NCBI GenBank assembly: GCA_947498595.1
Contig: CANMKX010000001.1
Span: 186,001-250,000 of the forward strand
DNA from: an uncultured Aquimarina sp.
Lineage (GTDB): Bacteria > Bacteroidota > Bacteroidia > Flavobacteriales > Flavobacteriaceae
DNA: 64,000 nucleotides
Direction: 5' to 3'
Shown: one piece after another, positions 1 to 8,648 of the stretch
Layout of the letters: each line of letters begins with the position of its first letter
Position numbering within the stretch: position 1 is the first letter of the stretch
Position numbers and translations under genes: made by a program
Notes under the pieces: generated by a model
Seen by the model: only the letters and a program-made list of their open reading frames with translations
The model's database searches: none
Told to the model about the DNA's origin: nothing

Positions 1-347
1 GTAGCATCAGAACTAGATACTATAATATGACAATTTTGTTTTTTCGCTATTTTAATCATTTCAAAAGCAGCTTCTCTCATGGCTGTTAAGCACATTTTTG
101 TGAGATAATTAAAACCATCATCATAAAGAACAAAAAAACGAGGTGTCTGTTGTTCTAATAGCGGTTGGATCAAAAAAGGGTCTTCTATAAGATTGGTATC
201 AAAAACATCAACTGTATAACCAGCCTCTCTCAAAAATGAAGTAGCATACAGGGTTCCTAGAGGAGGATATGGAGTTTTATTCTTCCATTGTTTTGGGTCA
301 AAAGAATAATAGTATGAATGTGAAAAAAGAACATCTACAGCAGTCAT
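1..347 (-). CDS. B12-binding radical SAM protein, N-terminal part (truncated by window edge)
   Basis: An open frame starts at ATG (345-347) and runs off the left edge, giving 115 residues without a stop. The visible part is the N-terminal cobalamin-binding Rossmann region of B12-dependent radical SAM proteins: a hydrophobic first strand, then a segment reading TPYPPLGTLYATSFLREAGY, which is the family's usual PPLGLxYLAsxLrexG signature, then VDVFDTNL. The radical SAM CxxxCxxC motif would lie beyond the edge, so it is not confirmed. It sits 8 bp downstream of the nucleotidyltransferase gene on the same strand, so the two are probably cotranscribed. Substrate cannot be inferred. Confidence 0.75.
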   Translation of the reverse strand, partial: MTAVDVLFSHSYYYSFDPKQWKNKTPYPPLGTLYATSFLREAGYTVDVFDTNLIEDPFLIQPLLEQQTPRFFVLYDDGFNYLTKMCLTAMREAAFEMIKIAKKQNCHIIVSSSDA

Positions 348-355
348 ATAATAAT

Positions 356-1237
356 TTAATTTATTTTCATTAAAACTTCATCATGCTTTTCATTAAGCAT
401 ATCAATTACTTTTTTTTGATAATTTTGTGGATGATGTTTCGATATATTTTTGGTAGACTTCATAGCTACTTTAAAATTAGTAGAATCTAAGTGACTAAAT
501 TTCCATTTCCATTTTTTGAAAGTCAAATTTAAAAATAATTGATCAAGATAGTTTCCAAATCTATTTTTTAAAAGTATTTCGATGCCTTTTATAATTAGAG
601 GTTTTTTTATAAGATTAGTATTGCTGATATCAGCAATTTTTTTGTTGGTGTAAAAATCATTAATCCATTTATTTTGATGATAAAATTCCTGAAACATTTT
701 TTTACCATACATAGGAATTAAAGTGACAACCTCTGTCGCAGTAAATTGATTTTTCTCTTGAATTTCAAGAGTAGTTTCACTTACAAAATAATTAACACAG
801 AAATATTTTTTAGAATTAAATAAAAAAAGTTTTTTATATAAGATTAAAAAAGTTCTAGCAAGCCATAAACGATTTGATGAGGTAATTAAAAAAAAATCAA
901 TATCACCATCATCATCATAATAACCTTTGGATAATGATCCAGAAATACCTACACCAGTTATGTAAGGGAATTTAGAAATAAACTTAGAAACCTTTTCTGC
1001 TTTATAAAAGATATCTTTAGCCATTTGATTTCCTTTTAATCTTCGATTGATATAAGAAGATTCGTTTTCACATAAATAAAAGTCATCAATTTTAAAGATA
1101 ATACCATCATTAAGATATTCATCAAGAAATAGAATAGTTTCTTCTATAGATAAAGCATTAGAATATTCAAAAATCTCATCGATTCGAAGAGGATATTTAA
1201 ATATTGAAAAATACAAAAGTGTTTTTAATGGATTCAA
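356..1237 (-). CDS. nucleotidyltransferase-domain protein
   Basis: A 293-residue soluble protein with the Pol-beta-type nucleotidyltransferase signature around residues 97-116: GVGISGSLSKG followed by a DDDGDIDFFLIT acidic motif that supplies the metal-binding aspartates. An N-terminal winged-helix-like region (residues 10-70) precedes it. The C-terminal 130 residues are Lys-rich and not recognised. The start is TTG at 1235-1237; no in-frame ATG lies close upstream, and the next internal Met would remove the N-terminal domain. It is followed 8 bp later by the radical SAM gene, suggesting a two-gene unit that modifies a small molecule or RNA. The substrate is unknown; similar proteins occur beside radical SAM genes in other Bacteroidota, by recollection only. 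Confidence 0.7.
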   Translation of the reverse strand: MNPLKTLLYFSIFKYPLRIDEIFEYSNALSIEETILFLDEYLNDGIIFKIDDFYLCENESSYINRRLKGNQMAKDIFYKAEKVSKFISKFPYITGVGISGSLSKGYYDDDGDIDFFLITSSNRLWLARTFLILYKKLFLFNSKKYFCVNYFVSETTLEIQEKNQFTATEVVTLIPMYGKKMFQEFYHQNKWINDFYTNKKIADISNTNLIKKPLIIKGIEILLKNRFGNYLDQLFLNLTFKKWKWKFSHLDSTNFKVAMKSTKNISKHHPQNYQKKVIDMLNEKHDEVLMKIN

Positions 1238-1345
1238 ATAGAATATGTTTGTGTTGTCTTTCTAAATATACTTAAATAGAGTTATATAACAAAAATATGA
1301 TAGGAAAAAAATCAAAAAAGAAAGACTAAAATCACATAAAAAATA

Positions 1346-1380
1346 AAGCTTCTATCTTAAATAAAGAATAGAAGCTTTTT
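1346..1380 (-). terminator. intrinsic terminator of the PH-domain gene
   Basis: Ten-bp stem AAGCTTCTAT (1346-1355) / ATAGAAGCTT (1368-1377) with a 12-nt loop. Read on the minus strand, the stem is followed by a run rich in T, just beyond the stop of the 1400-1777 gene. T residues also follow on the plus strand, so it may work both ways. Confidence 0.7.
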
Positions 1381-1399
1381 AGGTGTATAAAAATAAGTT

Positions 1400-1777
1400 T
1401 TACATGACTTTTTCAGCAAGAAAACGTTGTACTTCATATACATCAATACTTTTATTGAATTTTTTACTTACAGTTGGTTGATCCTCACTAGAAATCCATA
1501 TTTTCAATTCGGCATCAAGATCAAACGTACCCGCTGTTTCCAAAGAAAACCTAGAAATGTTTTTATAAGGCATTGACTTGTATTCGGCTTTGCTACCTGT
1601 TATGCCTTGTATATCAACAAGTATCAAGCGTTTGTTGGTAAACATAAAAACATCTCTAAATAATTTGAAACCTAGTTCAATTTGTTCGTTTTTGGCTAAT
1701 AAACGCTCATATTTTTGATGTAGTTGTTCTGGAGAAACCTCGCTTGCATTACCCAAAATACTATTAAATAAACCCAT
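1400..1777 (-). CDS. bacterial PH-domain protein (YvbH/bPH_1 type)
   Basis: A 125-residue protein beginning MGLFNSILGNASEVSPEQL, with a helical lead and then a compact beta-rich PH-like fold: FKLFRDVFMFTNKRLILVDIQG is the typical 'r D...fTnkRLi..D.qGi.gkk.ey.s.Py..I..f' pattern of the bPH_1 family (Pfam PF08000, from memory). The length is normal for the family. No signal peptide or membrane segment is present, so it is cytoplasmic or peripherally membrane-bound. It is flanked by the symporter gene upstream (62 bp) and a terminator downstream. Function of the family is not established; ligand binding at the membrane is only an inference from the fold. Confidence 0.8.
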   Translation of the reverse strand: MGLFNSILGNASEVSPEQLHQKYERLLAKNEQIELGFKLFRDVFMFTNKRLILVDIQGITGSKAEYKSMPYKNISRFSLETAGTFDLDAELKIWISSEDQPTVSKKFNKSIDVYEVQRFLAEKVM

Positions 1778-1838
1778 AGATATAATTTTTAATTGATATA
1801 TCTATAAGACTATTTTTAACAAAAAAGTTACAAAAGAT

Positions 1839-3608
1839 TTATTTACGAATCCTCATGAGCCCAATGATCGCAATAATAGTAATCGCAGTCAAAATTAGCC
1901 CATTTGTAATATTGCCATAGATATAATAACCTGTTGCAAATAAAGCACAATAAACTAATAGAATACCTAAAAGCATAGATGCTAAATCTATTGTGAATTT
2001 ATCGGTTGTTTTAGTTATTTCTATAGCATTATTCGAAGCTTTTGATTTAAAACCATTCCAACCACTACCATAAGGTTTTACTTTATTAAAAAATTTGATA
2101 AGAGTTTTGGTGTCTGTTGGTTGAGTTAAAAGAGTAACAGTTACCCACGCTATGGTTGTAATTCCGACTCCATATAAAAGTTCTTGGTATCCTTCTAATT
2201 TGACACCAAAAACACGTTCATGACCAAATTCAAACCATATTGCTAATACAAAAGAAACAATCATTCCTGTAATTTCACTATAAGCATTGATACGCCACCA
2301 AAACCAACGTAATATAAAGATCAAACCAGTTCCTGCACCAATCTGTAATAGAATTTCGAAAGTACTTAATGCATCTTGTAGTACTAACGAAAATAAACCA
2401 GCAAAAAGCATTAATACAACAGTGCTAATACGACCAATGTTTACTAGTTTTTTCTCACTAACGTCAGGCTCAACAAAACGTTTATAAAAATCGATAGCTA
2501 TATATGATGAACCCCAATTAAGATGCGTTGATATTGTACTCATAAAAGCAGCAATTAAGGAAGCGACTACCAATCCAAGTAAACCACTCGGCAGCTTTGT
2601 AAGCATTGCCGGATAGGCTAAATCATGTCCTATAATTGATGAATCTACATTAGGAAATGTATCCTGTATATTAGATAACTCAGGATAAACGACTAACGAA
2701 GCTAATGCTATTAAAATCCATGGCCATGGGCGTAAAGCATAATGTGCAATATTGAATAATAATGTTGCTCCGATAGCATTTTTTTCATCTTTAGCAGAAA
2801 GCATACGTTGTGCAATATATCCACCTCCACCAGGTTCTGCTCCTGGATACCAAACACTCCACCATTGTACAGCCAGTGGGATTATCAAAAGAGTGATTAA
2901 AGATTTTTGATCATTAAAATCAGGTAAGAAGTTAAGTTTATCAATTACATTGGATTGAGTTAATAAATTATCCAATCCACCAACTTCGGGTGTATTAATA
3001 AGGTAGTAAGCAGCAGCTACAGATCCGATCATAGCAACTATAAACTGTAAGAAATCAGTAAATATAACACCTTTAAGACCACCAAAAGCACTGTATATAA
3101 CTGTAATTATAGAAGCATATAATACGCATTGCCAAGGAGCTAAGCCAAAAAGAATTCCTCCTATTTTAATAGCTGCTAAGCAAACAGCAGCCATGATCAT
3201 AACATTAAAAAAAACTCCAAGATAAATAGCTCTAAAACCTCTAAGAAACGCAGCGGCTTTACCGCTATAACGAATTTCGTAGAACTCCAAATCAGTTAAT
3301 ACCTCAGAACGCCTCCATAATTTAGCATATACAAATACCGTTAACATTCCTGTGAGTAGGAATGCCCACCAAACCCAATTTCCCGAAATTCCATTTTGTC
3401 GAACTATATCGGTTACTAAATTTGGTGTATCAGCAGAAAAGGTAGTGGCAACCATTGATATACCTAATAGCCACCAAGGCATGTTACGTCCCGATAAAAA
3501 GAAATCTTTGGCACTTTTACCTGCTTGTTTAGATACTTTTATACCAATAATAGCAAAAATGATAAAGAACCCTAAAATGATTCCCCAATCTAGTATAGAT
3601 AATGACAT
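1839..3608 (-). CDS. sodium:solute symporter (SSS family)
   Basis: A large inner-membrane protein with about 14 hydrophobic segments over 589 residues. The N-terminus MSLSILDWGIILGFFIIF and the segment with FFLSGRNMPWWLLGISMVAT, then DTPNLVTDIVR, is the signature of Na+/solute symporters of the SSS (SLC5-like) family; the first sodium-binding helix lies in this region. The C-terminal 80 residues hold two more membrane helices. An in-frame TTG start at 3632 would add eight residues, but the ATG at 3606-3608 fits the family start better and I chose it. No neighbouring catabolic gene indicates the substrate; sugars or acidic sugars are common in this branch in flavobacteria. It is a single-gene unit divergent from the 3735 gene. 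Confidence 0.88.
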   Translation of the reverse strand: MSLSILDWGIILGFFIIFAIIGIKVSKQAGKSAKDFFLSGRNMPWWLLGISMVATTFSADTPNLVTDIVRQNGISGNWVWWAFLLTGMLTVFVYAKLWRRSEVLTDLEFYEIRYSGKAAAFLRGFRAIYLGVFFNVMIMAAVCLAAIKIGGILFGLAPWQCVLYASIITVIYSAFGGLKGVIFTDFLQFIVAMIGSVAAAYYLINTPEVGGLDNLLTQSNVIDKLNFLPDFNDQKSLITLLIIPLAVQWWSVWYPGAEPGGGGYIAQRMLSAKDEKNAIGATLLFNIAHYALRPWPWILIALASLVVYPELSNIQDTFPNVDSSIIGHDLAYPAMLTKLPSGLLGLVVASLIAAFMSTISTHLNWGSSYIAIDFYKRFVEPDVSEKKLVNIGRISTVVLMLFAGLFSLVLQDALSTFEILLQIGAGTGLIFILRWFWWRINAYSEITGMIVSFVLAIWFEFGHERVFGVKLEGYQELLYGVGITTIAWVTVTLLTQPTDTKTLIKFFNKVKPYGSGWNGFKSKASNNAIEITKTTDKFTIDLASMLLGILLVYCALFATGYYIYGNITNGLILTAITIIAIIGLMRIRK

Positions 3609-3734
3609 AGAATTATAAATTTTGGTATTCAAAGCTAACGTTTTTTAAAAAAGAAACATAATTGCATTTAATATGAAGCGAAATTTTATAAATCTATTGA
3701 GAGATTAAATATCTTTGGATGATAAAAAAATCAA

Positions 3735-4229
3735 ATGCGCACTTTATTCATAAATTTATTACTAATTATATTCTTAATTAACTGTACAAATGTAAAAGGA
3801 CAAGCAGTGACTAGTGAATATAGAGAAGAACTTAAAAAAGCATGGGCATTGTTTACTTTTAATCAGGAATTAACAGATGATGTTTTGGTAAAATTGGTTC
3901 CTAATAATTATGGGGAATTTGCTCTTTATTTCAATACAACAGTTATTGGAAATGAATTTTACAGTGTTGATTTTTTTGAAAAAACGAGCAATCAAATTTT
4001 TGAAAAAGCTGTAAATGATGAGAATAAAATGTTTTATGAAATTAGTATTAAGTTAGCTAGTTTTTCTGATGCAGAGTATCAAAATGAATTATTTGCAGAA
4101 GATTTTATTTACTATTTGGAAAAACTGATAGAGATGAATATTTCGAAATTTTGTAAAACTGTAAAAAACAAAGAGTACAGTAATATATATCGAATAAAAT
4201 ATTATGTAGAATTATATAATTGTAAATAA
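3735..4229 (+). CDS. small secreted protein of unknown function
   Basis: A 164-residue protein with an N-terminal signal peptide: MRTLFINLLLIIFLINC then TNVKGQA, with likely signal peptidase I cleavage after the GQA. The Cys at residue 17 lacks a proper lipobox (LINC has Asn at -1), so a lipoprotein is less likely. The mature part is mixed helix and strand, acidic in the middle, and matches nothing I recognise. It starts 127 bp from the divergent symporter gene and is followed 80 bp later by another small lipoprotein gene on the same strand; cotranscription is possible but not shown. Confidence 0.6.
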   Translation: MRTLFINLLLIIFLINCTNVKGQAVTSEYREELKKAWALFTFNQELTDDVLVKLVPNNYGEFALYFNTTVIGNEFYSVDFFEKTSNQIFEKAVNDENKMFYEISIKLASFSDAEYQNELFAEDFIYYLEKLIEMNISKFCKTVKNKEYSNIYRIKYYVELYNCK

Positions 4230-4309
4230 ACAGAATTTTAGCATAAAACGCAGAAAGTAAAGCAACCTTTAAACTCTTTAAACGTCTATATTATAGGAAG
4301 AGTCAAAAA

Positions 4310-4756
4310 ATGAAAAAATTATATATAGTAGTAGTAGTATGTTTTATTCTATATGGTTGTGATGCAGACGATCAATGTACTCCAGCTGTAATAGGAATAT
4401 CAAATTTGGAGATCGAGCACGGATGTGAGAATACAAAATTTGAATTAGATATTGATATATCAAATGATTACAGAATCATCCATTCCCAAGATGATTTTTT
4501 GAATTTAGTTCAGGGCAGTTGTATGCCTCAGATTGATTTTAATAAATACGATTTAGTAATTGGTAAAAAAACGATTGCAAAAATAAATAACTCTATTGTT
4601 TATAGTATGATTCGTAATTGTGATGACGAAAAATTGTATTTGGAAGTGATTTTTAATCAAAGTGAAACGATAACAAATCAAGAGTTAACATATCATGCAT
4701 TGATACCTAAATTAAGTCAAGACGGAATGCTAATTGTAACAGTAATTTTAAATTGA
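4310..4756 (+). CDS. small lipoprotein of unknown function
   Basis: A 148-residue protein with a lipoprotein signal: MKKLYIVVVVCFILYGC, where LYGC is the lipobox and Cys17 would carry the lipid. The mature sequence DADDQC... is acidic after the Cys, which in flavobacteria tends to favour export to the cell surface (inference). It has further cysteines (C17, C22, C39, C69, C105) that could form disulfides. The C-terminal part TYHALIPKLSQDGMLIVTVILN is strand-like, resembling small protease-complex-inhibitory lipoproteins in length only; no family is recognised. The last 9 bp overlap the 3' end of the convergent gene at 4748, with no terminator between the two. Confidence 0.6.
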   Translation: MKKLYIVVVVCFILYGCDADDQCTPAVIGISNLEIEHGCENTKFELDIDISNDYRIIHSQDDFLNLVQGSCMPQIDFNKYDLVIGKKTIAKINNSIVYSMIRNCDDEKLYLEVIFNQSETITNQELTYHALIPKLSQDGMLIVTVILN

Positions 4757-5410
4757 AAAAAATATAACGATCAAAATTAACATCAAAAAACTAAACAATT
4801 TGAAAAAATAACCAACAATAGCATTTTTCTTTAACTCGAAAGGAATATAAAATGAATTAAAATCTCGTTTTCCAAAATGGTATAAATATCTAATAACTGC
4901 ACCAAACCATTCTGATGTTCCTAAATCATTATCGACCGTAATATTCCAATAAGGCATTGAAACAGATTTAAGGGCCATATATTGTTTCTCAAGAGCTCTT
5001 CTTTCATTTTTTTCTTTAATAGAAATAGTAAGATTGTTTTGCTTTAATAAAAATGGATCGATTCCTAAATAAATATAATCCAAAGAAACGGCTGTAACAC
5101 GATCTATATATCGAAGATTTTTAATTTTATTATACAAAAAGACTCTTGATTTGATAGGATACTTTTTATTTAATAAATCACTAACTCCCTTTAGATTAAT
5201 AGTATTTCGGGTATTTAATAAAATATCACACAGCATATTAAAATTAGGTTCAGGGTATAGAACCAATCTATCACAATACTCAGAGGCAATCCACTGATTT
5301 TTCTTTTGATCTGTATAAACTAATTGAGAGTTTATCAATTTTGTACGTAAAGTAGGAGGTAATTCTTCTTTAGAATAAGACGAAAAATAGGATTGATGAA
5401 TGTCTAGCAT
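4748..5410 (-). CDS. hypothetical protein with C-terminal membrane anchor
   Basis: About 220 residues. The bulk is soluble and rich in Tyr, Asn and Lys, including a basic helical stretch KEKNERRALEKQYMALKS. The extreme C-terminus FFKLFSFLMLILIVIFFSI is one strong membrane helix, so the protein is probably tail-anchored with its body in the cytoplasm. I place the start at ATG (5408-5410); an in-frame TTG seven codons upstream (5429-5431) is the alternative. No family recognised. It converges on, and overlaps by 9 bp, the lipoprotein gene at 4310-4756. Confidence 0.5.
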   Translation of the reverse strand: MLDIHQSYFSSYSKEELPPTLRTKLINSQLVYTDQKKNQWIASEYCDRLVLYPEPNFNMLCDILLNTRNTINLKGVSDLLNKKYPIKSRVFLYNKIKNLRYIDRVTAVSLDYIYLGIDPFLLKQNNLTISIKEKNERRALEKQYMALKSVSMPYWNITVDNDLGTSEWFGAVIRYLYHFGKRDFNSFYIPFELKKNAIVGYFFKLFSFLMLILIVIFFSI

Positions 5411-5450
5411 ATGATGAATGTTTAAAATCAATATAGTAATAAAATAGCTA

Positions 5451-5496
5451 ATACCCCATTTTCAGGGTATGCTTTTTACGACTAATGGGGTTTTTT
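5451..5496 (+). terminator. terminator-like hairpin with an alternative fold
   Basis: Stem ACCCCATT (5453-5460) / AATGGGGT (5484-5491) is followed by six T residues (5491-5496). The left arm can instead form a smaller hairpin ATACCC (5451-5456) / GGGTAT (5465-5470), so the two folds exclude each other. It lies before the predicted promoter of the 5550 gene, so it would stop plus-strand transcripts arriving from 4310-4756, which would be antisense to the 4748 gene. Confidence 0.5.
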
Positions 5497-5549
5497 AGAA
5501 TGGCAAAATACTTCAATTTTGTACCATTGAAAATTAACAACCTAGTATT

Positions 5550-5963
5550 ATGAAGAAAACAATTTTAACAACAGTAGCAGCTTTAGCAATTATTTTAGGA
5601 ACATCTTGTAATAAAGAAGCAAAAAATGCAGAAAGTAAAACTGAAAAGAAAGAAGTAGTTACTACTACTAAAACTGAAAAGAAAGAAACAACAGAAGCTA
5701 CGAACGGAGTTCCTAGTTTTAGTGATAAAGCTGTACAAGACTATGTAAATGCTTATGAAGCCTATGTTGAGGATTATAAAAAAGCAGCAGAGAAAAAAGA
5801 TATGACGGCATTTGCAGCTTTAGGACAAAAAGGACAAGAATTAGGAACTAAAGCTCAAGAAATTAATGGAAACCTAAGTACAGATGATGCTAAAAAATTA
5901 GGAGACTATATGATGAAGAAATCGAAAGAAATCCAAGCGTATAGCGAAAAAATGATGAACTAA
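5550..5963 (+). CDS. small Lys/Glu-rich lipoprotein
   Basis: A 137-residue protein with a lipoprotein signal MKKTILTTVAALAIILGTSC; GTSC is the lipobox, Cys20 the lipid site. A low-complexity Lys/Glu/Thr linker (residues 21-48) follows, then an alpha-helical domain (about residues 53-137) with heptad-like spacing, probably a short coiled coil or helical bundle. No enzyme motif is seen. A likely promoter element CAATTTTG (5514-5521) lies 28 bp before the start and a strong terminator follows the gene, so it is a stand-alone unit. Comparable small helical lipoproteins are common and uncharacterised in flavobacteria. Confidence 0.7.
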   Translation: MKKTILTTVAALAIILGTSCNKEAKNAESKTEKKEVVTTTKTEKKETTEATNGVPSFSDKAVQDYVNAYEAYVEDYKKAAEKKDMTAFAALGQKGQELGTKAQEINGNLSTDDAKKLGDYMMKKSKEIQAYSEKMMN

Positions 5964-6030
5964 TATCATGTTTGGAATTTAGTAATGTACAAATTTATAA
6001 GTACGTTATGGGTTGATGGGGCAACCATAA

Positions 6031-6056
6031 AAACGCTGCAATTTGCAGCGTTTTTT
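6031..6056. terminator. bidirectional intrinsic terminator
   Basis: GC-rich stem AAACGCTGC / GCAGCGTTT separated by a short AT loop, with T-runs on both outer sides. It serves the lipoprotein gene ending at 5963 and the convergent nap operon whose last gene ends at 6077. Confidence 0.85.
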
Positions 6057-6076
6057 ATATTTATGGTTGATTTATT

Positions 6077-7300
6077 CTATTCCTTCTTTTTGTAGCGTAA
6101 CCTTCCTATTTCTATATTAATAGTAACCCTTGCTAAAATCGTAAATATAAAAGCACCCATAGCCCATATCCCTAAAGTAACACCAATTTCGATACCAGTA
6201 GGAGTATATTCAGCAATTTTTCCATATGGACCAGGAATGAATCCAGGGATGATTAAACCAAACCCTTTTTCTATCCATATAGCTATAAACAAAATTGAAC
6301 AAGCAAAAAATAACGTTTTAAAATTATTACGAGTTTTTCTATAAGTAAGTAAAATTGTACCTAATACATTCATAGATATAGCAGACCATATCCAAGGTAA
6401 CAATGCTTTTTTATCTCCAATACCAAAAAACAAATAATAAGCACTTTCACTATGATGCGTTAATAAATAGAACTCTTTAAAAAGCTCAGATAAAAGCATA
6501 ATAAGATTGATAATAGCTGCACCAGTAACTACAAGACTTATTTTCTTAAAAGTTGTATCTTCAAGACTAAAAGGAGTATATGCACGTATAATACCTAGAA
6601 TTAATATAATAAGCGCAGGCCCTGCTGCAAATGCGGAAGCTAAGAAACGAGGTCCAAGCAATGCATTATTCCAGAATGGACGAGCTTGTAATCCTTGATA
6701 CAAAAATGCAGTTACCAAGTGAATTCCAACGGCCCATAACATAGATATCATGGCTCCTGGAATATAAACTTTTGGATTTGCAATTTTATCCTGATAATGA
6801 CGAAATAAAATGTAAAAAGGAATACTTATATTGATTATTAAATACCCATTAAGAGCAATAATATCCCAAGTTAACATTGAATCAGGAAAATTAAAGACTC
6901 CAATACCAGGCATAACATGCCATAATACATCTGGTCCTCCCATATCAGCAACAATAAACATTAAACACATAAGTAGAGCAGCAACAGCCAATCCTTCGCC
7001 AATTAATACGGCTCGTTTAAAATCTATATCTTTAAATAAATAAGTAGGAAGTACAAGAACAACAGCCGCAGCCGCAACCCCTACAAGAAAGGTGAAATTA
7101 GAAATGTACAATCCCCAACTTACACGATCAGTCATACCTGTAGCACCTAATCCTTCTTCAAATTGAATGGAATAACAATAGATTCCAACGAGCATGATAA
7201 AAGTCAATACCCCCATCCATACGTGATATTTGATAGGACCTCGAGTGATGGTATCGAGACTATCTTTAACTAAATTACCAAAAACGATTAGTCTTTTCAT
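6077..7300 (-). CDS. NrfD/PsrC-family quinol-oxidising membrane subunit
   Basis: A 407-residue polytopic protein with about nine to ten membrane helices. The order of segments (GPIKYHVWMGVLTFIMLVG near the N-terminus, WGLYISNFTFLVGVAAAAVV, then DMGGPDVLWHVMPG and a LTWDIIALNGYL helix) is that of NrfD/PsrC/DsrP integral membrane subunits, which bind menaquinol and pass electrons to a periplasmic iron-sulfur partner. Here the partner is the four-cluster protein encoded 167 bp upstream (7468-8550). As the last gene of the nap operon it most likely supplies electrons to NapA through the multiheme cytochromes, in place of the NapC or NapGH modules, neither of which is present. The start is ATG at 7298-7300. 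Confidence 0.85.
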   Translation of the reverse strand: MKRLIVFGNLVKDSLDTITRGPIKYHVWMGVLTFIMLVGIYCYSIQFEEGLGATGMTDRVSWGLYISNFTFLVGVAAAAVVLVLPTYLFKDIDFKRAVLIGEGLAVAALLMCLMFIVADMGGPDVLWHVMPGIGVFNFPDSMLTWDIIALNGYLIINISIPFYILFRHYQDKIANPKVYIPGAMISMLWAVGIHLVTAFLYQGLQARPFWNNALLGPRFLASAFAAGPALIILILGIIRAYTPFSLEDTTFKKISLVVTGAAIINLIMLLSELFKEFYLLTHHSESAYYLFFGIGDKKALLPWIWSAISMNVLGTILLTYRKTRNNFKTLFFACSILFIAIWIEKGFGLIIPGFIPGPYGKIAEYTPTGIEIGVTLGIWAMGAFIFTILARVTINIEIGRLRYKKKE

Positions 7301-7406
7301 ATATAATTAATAATTTACATTACCTATTAGATAATGATGTGGTGAAAAAGCATTTATAGCTTTTATATTTTTAGGACGTGCCCTTTCAGGTCAGGCTTTT
7401 CACTAT

Positions 7407-7443
7407 ATCTTTTGTGTAATCATAGATGGATAACACAAAAGGA
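7407..7443 (-). other. intercistronic hairpin between nrfC-like and nrfD-like genes
   Basis: The 167-bp gap contains inverted arms around CTTTTGTGT and ACACAAAAG (about 11 bp with one bulge). No T-run follows on the minus strand, so it is probably an mRNA processing or stability element rather than a terminator. I saw no convincing small ORF in the gap. Confidence 0.35.
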
Positions 7444-7467
7444 TACCGTTGCAATCCTTCACGCATT

Positions 7468-8550
7468 TTAATCCATATAATACCAGAACTTAGGTTCGGT
7501 ACCTAATTCTTCTTTTAATCTAAAAACCTTTTTGTTTTCAAGAACCCATCGTATAGTACTATCGGGATCTAATAAATTACCAAAAGTTCTTGCACCAGTC
7601 GGACATGCGTCTACACAAGCTGGGTTTTGACCCTCACGGCTACGTTGTACACAAAATGTACATTTTTCCATAACCCCTTTTTTACGAGGACGATTACCAA
7701 GATAATGTTGGTTTTTATTGATTTTTTCTTCTTTAATTTCTGGTTCAGTCCAATTAAATCTACGACCATCATATGGACAAGCAGCCATACAATAACGACA
7801 ACCAATACACCAATCATAATCAATAACAACTAAGCCATCTTCTTCTTGCCATGTTGCTTGTACAGGACATACTTTGGTACATGGAGGATTATCACAATGA
7901 AAACACTGTGTTCCCATATAAAAATGACCTTCAGCTGGAACTTCATGATAATAATTATCATCAGCTTCGTTAAACTTGAAACCTTGACCATCCATCATTT
8001 CATGTATACGGATATATTGCATTTGAGAGTTTCGATCTTGATTATTCTCTTCAACGCAAGCATTGACGCAATCCATAGAACCTTGACACTTTGAAATATT
8101 AAAAGCATATCCAAATAGTACATCCTCTTCAGCATTTCTTGAAGAAATGTCAACTGTTTTTCCTGTTCGTAACTGATAAGATCTAGATAAGCGTTCTACA
8201 GTAGCTTTCTTTTCGTCATCAGTCATTAATTTATAATTTCCTTTGAACTGTTCTTCCCAATCTATCTGAGCTTTTTCTTTAGATTCGTCCCCAGATGTTA
8301 CACTACAAGAAGTACTTACAGCCCCAGCACCTATCATTAAACTAGCAGTAAGTTGTTTAAATGCGGTACGACGATCCATTTTTACATCAAATACTTGATC
8401 AAAACCATCTTTATGTTTTTCTTCTCCAATAGCAGCAGATGCATTATTAGAATTACAACCACCAGTTGTACTTCCGCATCCACACGAAGAAGATTGTTCT
8501 TTCTTTTTATTTCCAAGGTTTAGAGAAAACCATTTTTTTGTATTGCTCAT
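7468..8550 (-). CDS. NrfC/PsrB-like 4Fe-4S electron-transfer protein (TAT-exported)
   Basis: A 360-residue protein with four cysteine groups for four [4Fe-4S] clusters: C155-C161-C165, C216-C219-C224-C228, C248-C251-C254-C258 and C297-C300-C312-C316. This is the NrfC/PsrB/HybA type. A twin-arginine motif DRRTAFKQL begins at residue 59, followed by a hydrophobic stretch ending in STSC, so the clusters face the periplasm. Unusually, about 58 residues precede the RR motif and contain the short Cys-rich patch SSSCGCGSTTGGC (C23, C25, C32); similar N-terminal extensions occur in ActB-type proteins of Bacteroidota. Together with the NrfD-like subunit it forms the predicted quinol-oxidising module of this nap operon. 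Confidence 0.87.
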   Translation of the reverse strand: MSNTKKWFSLNLGNKKKEQSSSCGCGSTTGGCNSNNASAAIGEEKHKDGFDQVFDVKMDRRTAFKQLTASLMIGAGAVSTSCSVTSGDESKEKAQIDWEEQFKGNYKLMTDDEKKATVERLSRSYQLRTGKTVDISSRNAEEDVLFGYAFNISKCQGSMDCVNACVEENNQDRNSQMQYIRIHEMMDGQGFKFNEADDNYYHEVPAEGHFYMGTQCFHCDNPPCTKVCPVQATWQEEDGLVVIDYDWCIGCRYCMAACPYDGRRFNWTEPEIKEEKINKNQHYLGNRPRKKGVMEKCTFCVQRSREGQNPACVDACPTGARTFGNLLDPDSTIRWVLENKKVFRLKEELGTEPKFWYYMD

Positions 8551-8648
8551 GCATTAAGGGTTTTAATAATCTTTCCATTTTGAACCACATCTTATATGCA
8601 GTTTGAAAAGAAAATTAGGTTAATGATTATTCAATGATTTATTGAATA

